A stretch of 7,806 bases of DNA from JAVBSX01 sp051660685. GTDB taxonomy: Bacteria > Planctomycetota > Planctomycetia > Pirellulales > Thermoguttaceae. Shown one piece after another: positions 1 through 4,819 of this stretch. Position 1 is the first letter of the stretch. Each line of letters opens with the position of its first letter. The position numbers and the translations under genes were made by a program. Where the stretch lies: contig JBOFQB010000104.1 in the NCBI GenBank assembly GCA_051660685.1, positions 1-7,806 on the forward strand, written 5' to 3'. The notes under the pieces are model-generated. The model was not told the DNA's origin. It was given only the letters and a program-made list of their open reading frames with translations, and ran no database searches.

Positions 1-120
1 AACATTAACGCGAAGATCAAGGTATTCAAGATCATGTCGCATCCGTATCGTAACCGCCGTCCAACACACCTGTTACGCACGAAATTGGTCTGTGCCATCC
101 TCAACGCCGAAAGACCATGA
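1..120 (+). CDS. C-terminal fragment of a DDE-type IS transposase (IS5-superfamily-like)
   Basis: Frame 1 is open from the window edge to the TGA at 118-120 and gives 39 residues. The segment KIKVFKIMSHPYRNRR, then a stretch rich in Leu and Arg, then LVCAILNAE, resembles the extreme C-terminus of IS5-like DDE transposases. In those proteins the catalytic Glu is followed by an R/K-rich helix of the form 'KLKIFRILSxxYRNRRxRFGLRFNLIxGIxN'. The catalytic residues themselves would lie upstream of the window. The fragment ends exactly where the next reading frame begins (ATGA, 117-120). No terminal inverted repeat can be identified because the left end of the element is outside the window. The right end of the element should lie shortly after the stop, around 121-150. 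The family assignment rests on remembered sequence patterns only, so the IS5 label is tentative; 'transposase' is more secure. Confidence 0.72.
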   Translation, partial: NINAKIKVFKIMSHPYRNRRPTHLLRTKLVCAILNAERP

Positions 121-3100
121 TAGGTTATGCAACATGTCTAAAGAAAACATTCACCATTCAACTTCTTGACCCCAGTAATCAGCCGATTCCAAACGGCAAA
201 ATCAAAGTCTTTGTCAATCCGAAACCCAAAAACTGGCTCAAATCCAATTTTGACGTTTATACGAATGAACAAGGTGAATACACTGTCAGGTTCGCCGAAC
301 CAACTGAAATCAGAGAATTTGTCTGGAGCGTCCGGGCAAGAGGTTATGCACCTTATTGGGCCAATTGGGAAAACACAACGACGGATCAACTTCCTGAACG
401 GTTCACGCTCACGCTCGAAAAAGCCCGCACAATCGGCGGAAAAGTCGTCGATGTCGACGGAAAACCTCTCTCGGGCGTCAATGTTCAGGGTTCTTGCGAT
501 TGGAATCACCGTATACGCGAAAAGAAACAGGCGTTTGGAAATGGTATTTATTGTGAAACCGACGAAAAGGGAATATGGACATACGAAAATCTGGCCGACG
601 ACGTTTTCGAGGACGTTTCGCAGTTCACGTTTAAGCATCCTGATTTTAAGCAGCAAACAGTCCAATGTGCATTTCAGACGTTGTCGCCCAACGAATCAGG
701 GGAGTTCACCCAAACCGTCATGTTAGATAAGGGGATCGATATAATCGGCAACGTAACCGACACAGAAGGAAATCCAGTTGTCGACGTGTTGGTGTACGGC
801 TCTTGGAACAATTGGAATGGTTATGGAAAAGCCCGTACAGATACAGAGGGAAACTATAAAATCGCCAATTGGTCCGAAACCAAAAACGCCTATCTTGGGG
901 TTTGGAAACCGGGATACCAAGCGCAACTTGTTTCACCTCTTGTTGTCAAAGCGGACGGAATGTCGCCGGTCAATTTCACACTCAAACCGGTCGGAAAACC
1001 GATCACAATAAAAATCGTTGATAAAGACAATGAGCCGATTGAGGGATATAGCATTGCAATTGAAGCATGGGGACACCGACGTTTGCCCGGTTCGTCGTTT
1101 CTCAACGGAACCGACGACTACGCCAAAACCGATTCGAACGGACAATGGATTTGGCGTGAAGCACCTGAAAACGAGCCGATTACGTTTGACATGTTTGGAG
1201 ACAGAAAGTACATGGATACACGTCAAAAAGTGATGCAAAGCCGGGATGAAGAATATGTCTGTACGGTCAACCCCAGTCTTGCAATATCGGGTGAAGTGAC
1301 AGATGCACAAACGGGCGAAAAAATCGAGGATTTCAAGGTTACGCTTGGAATTGGTTTTCCCGAGAGACCTGCTTCTTGGCAGGATTCTATAACGACAAAG
1401 GGCAAGTATTTCATTACGGAGAGCATGAACACTTATGACTATTACCAGATCAAGGTTGAAGCAAAGGGGTACAAGCCCGGTCTCTCCCGCAAAATTGACC
1501 CGCAAGAAGGGGCGATTACCGTTAATTTGGCTCTTGAGAAATGGGATGATTCGCACGACAAAGCCGTTTCGGGGTCGGTGATACTCCCGGACGGTCAACC
1601 GGGCGCAAAAGCGAAACTGGGCATTTCGACATGGAACTACAATCCCTACATACAAAACGGCAAATTTCCACATGAACGTGAACCGTATCACACTACGGCA
1701 GACGAAAACGGCGTATTTACTTTTCCGTATATTGATTTTGCGGCTGAAAAATCGGCCTTTCCTTCTGAGGACCAACCGGTTGATTTCAGGGGGAAGAGAA
1801 AATCCGAGCCGTTACCTGACTATATTATTTACATTTTGCATCCTGAGGGATACAAAATCGTCACGCAGAAGGAAATGGAGACGGTTTATGCAAAAGAACC
1901 AATCAAGCTGGACGCTTGGGGAACGATCAAAGGGACGGTAAAGATTCAGACGCAACCGGGAAAGAATCTGGACCTGAGTTATGTACAGAAGAGAGAGGGG
2001 AATTCTGGTCGTGGTCCGCGTAATGCGTATTTTGACCTCAAAACAACCAGTGATTCGGACGGACAGTTTACCTTCTCAAAAATTCCAAGCGGTCAAGGTC
2101 AGGTTTTCCGATTGGTTCAGTTCGCGGATCAAGGCAACGGTTTTTCATCCGCTTGCTCTCACGCTGAACCTGTCTCGATCCAATCAGGTGAAAGCAGTAT
2201 CGTTCATCTTGGCGGAACAGGTCGTCCTGTTTCTGGTCAACTGAAAACCTCTTCTGATTTTCCGAGTCCTGTCAATTGGAATTATGCGATCATCCGTGTG
2301 AAACCCGTCGAAAGACCGCAGGAATTACTGGAATCCCCCGAATATATGGCGTTTAGGGAAATGTCTGCCCAATTGATTGACGCTCTTCCTGAAAATCTGA
2401 AGGACCCGAATATGGACCCGGAAGAAAGAGTGAAAGAGTTAATTGAGTGGACTGAAAACACGGAGGAGGGAAAGAAATACCAAGAACTCCTCGACAAAAT
2501 GGAGGTTGCGCAAGAAGCGTTTCAGAAACTGCAACAGCAACAAGCTGAAGTGGTGATTCCCTATCGTTGCAGCGCGGTTGATGAGAACGGAAAATTTACG
2601 ATCAGCGATGTTTTTGTCGGCGATTGGGAACTGGAAGTGGAACTTTTTTCTCCGCCTAGTCCCAACACATGCGGGACGGGGGATCGGATCGGGCAATTAA
2701 CCTACAATTTCACAATGCCGGAAATTCCAGAAGGGGTTTCAGAGGAACCGCTTGTCTTGGGCGAACTTGTTGTCGAGAAAAAACCGGAGTTTTTCCAACT
2801 GCAACCTGGAATGGACGCCCCGGATTTTGAAATTCGTAAGTTGGTTCCCTTCAAGGAAAGTGAGGTGCAAGAGGGAGAAACGGCAACGGAGAAACCCGAA
2901 ACGGACATGGAAGCGGAAAGTCCTGACATGATAAAGCTGAGCGATTTCAAGGGGAAATATGTCGTACTTGATTTTTGGGCGACTTGGTGTGGACCTTGCG
3001 TTGCGAAGCTCCCCGAACTCAAATCATTTTACGAGAAACATGCGGGGAACGAAAATGTTGTTTTGGTTGGCATAAGTCTGGACAATCCGTCGCAGATGAA

Positions 3101-3299
3101 AATGGTCGAAAAGTTTCTCGCCAAAAAAGACATCAATTGGCCGAACGGTATTGAGGGAAGTGGGACAACGACGGTCGCACAGAGTTATGGAGTGAATGTG
3201 ATTCCTACACTGTTTGTTATTGGACCAGACGGTAAAGTTTTACGGGTCAATCCAACGCTCGAACAGATTGGGCGGGCAATTGAAAAAGTGACAAAGTGA
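117..3299 (+). CDS. Multi-domain carboxypeptidase-regulatory-like protein with C-terminal TlpA-type thioredoxin domain, probably 5'-truncated
   Basis: This 1060-codon frame strings together beta-sandwich modules of the carboxypeptidase regulatory-like (CarboxypepD_reg) type. Their hallmark is 'G-x-V-x-D-x-x-G-x-P-(I/V)-x-(G/D)-(V/A)' followed by 'T-D-x-x-G-x-(Y/F)'. Clear units start near residues 12, 106, 209, 296, 389, 484, 602 and 703. A glutamine-rich helical stretch with coiled-coil character lies around 788-814. Residues about 895-1060 form a TlpA/AhpC-TSA-like thioredoxin: APDFEI at 901, LSDFKGK near 941, the redox motif W957-C-G-P-C961 and the cis-proline P1030 in VIPTLF. The thioredoxin strand order is interrupted by an acidic insert at 913-938. 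Such proteins are normally exported and the CxxC domain would act as a thiol-disulfide oxidoreductase; the beta-sandwiches probably bind or space. Oddly, there is no signal peptide: the first eight residues are unremarkable and a domain starts at once, directly after a transposase stop. The listed ATG may therefore be fortuitous. No good ribosome binding site precedes it, and the frame stays open upstream to 54. The product may be translated by coupling to the transposase, or not made at all. Confidence 0.85.
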   Translation: MIGYATCLKKTFTIQLLDPSNQPIPNGKIKVFVNPKPKNWLKSNFDVYTNEQGEYTVRFAEPTEIREFVWSVRARGYAPYWANWENTTTDQLPERFTLTLEKARTIGGKVVDVDGKPLSGVNVQGSCDWNHRIREKKQAFGNGIYCETDEKGIWTYENLADDVFEDVSQFTFKHPDFKQQTVQCAFQTLSPNESGEFTQTVMLDKGIDIIGNVTDTEGNPVVDVLVYGSWNNWNGYGKARTDTEGNYKIANWSETKNAYLGVWKPGYQAQLVSPLVVKADGMSPVNFTLKPVGKPITIKIVDKDNEPIEGYSIAIEAWGHRRLPGSSFLNGTDDYAKTDSNGQWIWREAPENEPITFDMFGDRKYMDTRQKVMQSRDEEYVCTVNPSLAISGEVTDAQTGEKIEDFKVTLGIGFPERPASWQDSITTKGKYFITESMNTYDYYQIKVEAKGYKPGLSRKIDPQEGAITVNLALEKWDDSHDKAVSGSVILPDGQPGAKAKLGISTWNYNPYIQNGKFPHEREPYHTTADENGVFTFPYIDFAAEKSAFPSEDQPVDFRGKRKSEPLPDYIIYILHPEGYKIVTQKEMETVYAKEPIKLDAWGTIKGTVKIQTQPGKNLDLSYVQKREGNSGRGPRNAYFDLKTTSDSDGQFTFSKIPSGQGQVFRLVQFADQGNGFSSACSHAEPVSIQSGESSIVHLGGTGRPVSGQLKTSSDFPSPVNWNYAIIRVKPVERPQELLESPEYMAFREMSAQLIDALPENLKDPNMDPEERVKELIEWTENTEEGKKYQELLDKMEVAQEAFQKLQQQQAEVVIPYRCSAVDENGKFTISDVFVGDWELEVELFSPPSPNTCGTGDRIGQLTYNFTMPEIPEGVSEEPLVLGELVVEKKPEFFQLQPGMDAPDFEIRKLVPFKESEVQEGETATEKPETDMEAESPDMIKLSDFKGKYVVLDFWATWCGPCVAKLPELKSFYEKHAGNENVVLVGISLDNPSQMKMVEKFLAKKDINWPNGIEGSGTTTVAQSYGVNVIPTLFVIGPDGKVLRVNPTLEQIGRAIEKVTK

Positions 3300-3324
3300 C
3301 CAAACGGCAAGATAACAAAGTGAC
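3285..3324 (+). repeat. Short direct repeats AAAGTGAC at the end of the thioredoxin gene
   Basis: The octamer AAAGTGAC occurs at 3285-3292, 3293-3300 and 3317-3324. The first two are tandem and cover the last codons and stop of the long gene. The third, with an 11-base match ACAAAGTGACC, lies 24 bp after the second. It looks like a small slippage duplication across the stop codon. No function is evident. Confidence 0.5.
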
Positions 3325-3349
3325 CCGTCTTGGTTCCTCCAATCTTGCC
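3306..3349 (+). other. 8-bp perfect inverted repeat downstream of the thioredoxin gene
   Basis: GGCAAGAT at 3306-3313 is the exact reverse complement of ATCTTGCC at 3342-3349, with a 28-nt loop. It begins six bases after the stop codon, where a transcription terminator would sit. The loop is long and no T-run follows the second arm, so it is not a convincing intrinsic terminator. It may be a 3' end hairpin or chance. Confidence 0.35.
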
Positions 3350-3390
3350 AATCAGAACAGTTTATGGTAGATTCGTGCTTGCTCGGCTGT

Positions 3391-3404
3391 CCGGCTTGCG
3401 CCGG
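3391..3404 (+). other. Small GC-rich hairpin upstream of the Asp-box protein gene
   Basis: CCGGC at 3391-3395 and GCCGG at 3400-3404 form a five-pair all-GC stem with a TTGC loop. It lies ten bases before the dispersed repeat copy at 3412-3441. TTGCGC at 3396-3401 can instead pair with GCGCAA at 3414-3419, which would exclude both this hairpin and the one in the repeat. Two alternative folds of this leader are therefore possible on paper. Confidence 0.4.
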
Positions 3405-3411
3405 GCTTATT

Positions 3412-3441
3412 ACGCGCAATACGTTGTATTGCGGCTAAACG
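3412..3441 (+). repeat. Dispersed palindromic repeat, copy 1
   Basis: This 30-bp segment matches 4762-4791 at 28 of 30 positions and in the same orientation. Its core, CGCAATAC-GTT-GTATTGCG (3415-3433), is a perfect eight-pair stem with a three-base loop. It lies 35 bp before the ATG at 3477, so it is probably in the 5' leader of the Asp-box protein mRNA or overlaps its promoter region. It resembles REP-type intergenic palindromes in size and placement. Whether it is abundant in the genome cannot be seen here. Confidence 0.7.
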
Positions 3442-3463
3442 GCTGTAAAAAAAGAGAAAAGAG

Positions 3464-3469
3464 AAAGGA
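3464..3469 (+). promoter_or_regulatory. Ribosome binding site that fixes the start of the Asp-box protein
   Basis: AAAGGA lies seven bases before the ATG at 3477, inside a purine-rich run (3447-3470). The frame is open 49 codons further upstream, but that extension passes through the palindromic repeat and lacks coding character. A signal peptide begins right at 3477, so this site and start are preferred. Confidence 0.7.
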
Positions 3470-3476
3470 AAAATTG

Positions 3477-4676
3477 ATGAACAGATTGGCATTAACAGTT
3501 TGTGTAACCCTCCTCCTGTCGTTGACCGTTTGTCTCCCCGCTCAGGAAATGAACGCCAATAAGTCAATCATCAAGCAGGAATTGATGTTTGTACCTCAAA
3601 ACGAACATGTTCATGGAAGTAGCATCGTCGAACTCTCCAACGGTGATCTTTTGGCCGTTTGGTTTCAAGGAAGCGGCGAACGGACTGCCAATGATGTCCG
3701 TTTGGTCGGAGCCCGACTGAAAAAAGGGGAAAAAGAATGGTCCGAAACCTTTCCAATGGGGGATACGCCGTATATGCCGGACTGCAACCCGGTTCTGTTC
3801 ATTAACAAAGAAGGTAAATTGTTCCTCTTCTGGATCGCCGTTCTTGCAGATCGTTGGGAAATGTCGATATTGCGATTCAAAACGTCAACGGATTATTTGG
3901 GGGATGGACCGCCGAAATGGGATTGGCAGGATAACATTCTTTTCAAACCGGGTGATTCTTTTGCGAAAGAGGTTGAAGCAAAGGGGGGAGATGTTCAATG
4001 CCCGGATGATATGCCGGTTGAAAAATTTGAACAGGAAAAAGAACGTATTCTGAAAATGAGCAAAAACCTTTCCGAACGGTCTGTCGGTTGGATGACCCGC
4101 ATACATCCGATTACACTGGAAAATGGACGTATTCTTTTGCCCCTTTATTCAGACGGTTTTAATTTTTCGGCGATTGCGATTTCGGATGATAATGGAGCAA
4201 CTTGGGTTCTCTCCTCGCCGATTGTCGGATTTGGAATTCAACCGGCTCTTGCGGTTCGCAAGAACGGAGATGTTGTTGCGTATATGCGGAATTCGACGGG
4301 GAATCCTGAACGGATTTGGATGAGCGAGTCGAAAGACAATGGAGAGACTTGGAGTCGGTCGGTTCGGAGTGAACACAAAAGTACGGCAAGTGTTGAACTG
4401 TTGAAACTGAAAGATGGTCGTTGGGTTTACGTTGCAGGAGACACGGAACGGGGACGGTATCTTTTAGCCCTTTATGTCTCGAACGATGAAGGTAAAACTT
4501 GGACGTTGGGCGAAGTTGTCGAATATGACCCGAAAGAACAGAATCGGTATTCGTATCCTTGTTTGATTCAGGGAAAAGACGGGATGCTGCACTTAACGTA
4601 TTCGTATCATCTTGAAGGTGATACTCGCGGAAAGTCAATCAAGCATGTCACTATTGACCCGAGTCGGTTGCCGTAA
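3477..4676 (+). CDS. Secreted sialidase-fold (BNR/Asp-box) protein
   Basis: This 399-residue protein has a Sec-type signal peptide: a short MNR head, a hydrophobic core at residues 4-20, and likely cleavage near PAQ (21-23). The mature part is a beta-propeller of the BNR/sialidase superfamily. Three Asp-boxes are visible: S236-DDNGAT-W243, S285-KDNGET-W292 and S335-NDEGKT-W342. The N-terminal part carries 'HVHGSSIVELSNGDLLAVWF' (45-63), which matches the first blade of BNR_2-type 'exo-alpha-sialidase' proteins common in Planctomycetota and Bacteroidota. The length suits a single-domain enzyme of this fold. I do not see the R-I-P motif that supplies the first catalytic arginine in classical sialidases, so the substrate is uncertain; another glycosidase or a glycan-binding role is possible. 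A Lys/Glu-rich helical insert lies at about 164-200. The start at 3477 is chosen over the more distal in-frame ATG at 3330 because of the signal peptide and ribosome binding site. It stands 177 bp from the gene before, so it probably has its own promoter. Confidence 0.88.
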   Translation: MNRLALTVCVTLLLSLTVCLPAQEMNANKSIIKQELMFVPQNEHVHGSSIVELSNGDLLAVWFQGSGERTANDVRLVGARLKKGEKEWSETFPMGDTPYMPDCNPVLFINKEGKLFLFWIAVLADRWEMSILRFKTSTDYLGDGPPKWDWQDNILFKPGDSFAKEVEAKGGDVQCPDDMPVEKFEQEKERILKMSKNLSERSVGWMTRIHPITLENGRILLPLYSDGFNFSAIAISDDNGATWVLSSPIVGFGIQPALAVRKNGDVVAYMRNSTGNPERIWMSESKDNGETWSRSVRSEHKSTASVELLKLKDGRWVYVAGDTERGRYLLALYVSNDEGKTWTLGEVVEYDPKEQNRYSYPCLIQGKDGMLHLTYSYHLEGDTRGKSIKHVTIDPSRLP

Positions 4677-4680
4677 TATA

Positions 4681-4711
4681 GGGAATAGGGGATAGGGACT
4701 GGGGGATAGGG
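4681..4711 (+). repeat. Heptameric G-tract repeat after the Asp-box gene, potential G-quadruplex
   Basis: Four bases after the stop codon runs GGGAATA GGGGATA GGGACTG GGGGATA GGG, a degenerate tandem repeat with a seven-base period and five G-tracts of three or more. The loops are three to four bases, so it fits the usual quadruplex rule on the + strand. A closely related tract follows the next gene at 7114-7139. It could act on transcription ends or be a slippage-prone minisatellite. Confidence 0.75.
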
Positions 4712-4719
4712 ACGCGAAT

Positions 4720-4790
4720 GTTGAGCCGCATACAATGTTTCGCGCGTTCAGAGATTTCAATACGCGCGATACGTTGTATTGCGGCTTAAC
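4720..4790 (+). other. 71-nt imperfect hairpin upstream of the BatA/VWA gene
   Basis: The arms 4720-4746 and 4763-4790 pair almost completely around a 16-nt loop (4747-4762). I count 24 Watson-Crick pairs, two G-T pairs (G4723 with T4787, T4736 with G4773), one T-T mismatch (4739 and 4770) and one bulged T (4779). The inner end is seven pairs, TCGCGCG with CGCGCGA. The 3' arm is repeat copy 2, so the 5' arm is in effect a diverged inverted third copy of the same repeat. The hairpin ends 29 bp before the BatA/VWA start. Lacking a T-run, it is not a standard terminator. It may be a REP-like paired element, a leader structure, or a structured 3' end of the upstream mRNA. Confidence 0.75.
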
Positions 4791-4791
4791 G
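4762..4791 (+). repeat. Dispersed palindromic repeat, copy 2
   Basis: It matches 3412-3441 at 28 of 30 positions in direct orientation, differing at 4768 (G for A) and 4787 (T for A). The first change turns an A-T pair of the small internal hairpin (4765-4783) into G-T, which still pairs in + strand RNA. It lies 28 bp before the ATG at 4820. The same bases form the 3' arm of the 71-nt hairpin, so the short and long hairpins exclude each other. Confidence 0.7.
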
Positions 4792-4810
4792 ACAAATTTT
4801 GAAATGCGTT

Positions 4811-4815
4811 AGGAG
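4811..4815 (+). promoter_or_regulatory. Ribosome binding site that fixes the start of the BatA/VWA gene
   Basis: AGGAG ends four bases before the ATG at 4820. An in-frame TTG at 4799 would place the site inside the coding region and add seven residues that do not belong to the BatA N-terminus, so 4820 is the better start. Confidence 0.75.
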
Positions 4816-4819
4816 ACAG

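Noticed and set aside
933..1775. 280-codon open frame on the minus strand inside the long carboxypeptidase-regulatory gene
   Set aside because: It is antisense to a frame with clear domain repeats, and its translation is rich in Arg, Cys and Phe with no recognisable motif; it is a shadow of the real gene.
3330..3476. In-frame upstream extension of the Asp-box protein by 49 codons
   Set aside because: It runs through the palindromic repeat and has no domain or export character, while a ribosome binding site and signal peptide mark the start at 3477.
4159..4638. 159-codon minus-strand frame within the Asp-box gene
   Set aside because: It is antisense to the three Asp-boxes and shows no motif of its own.
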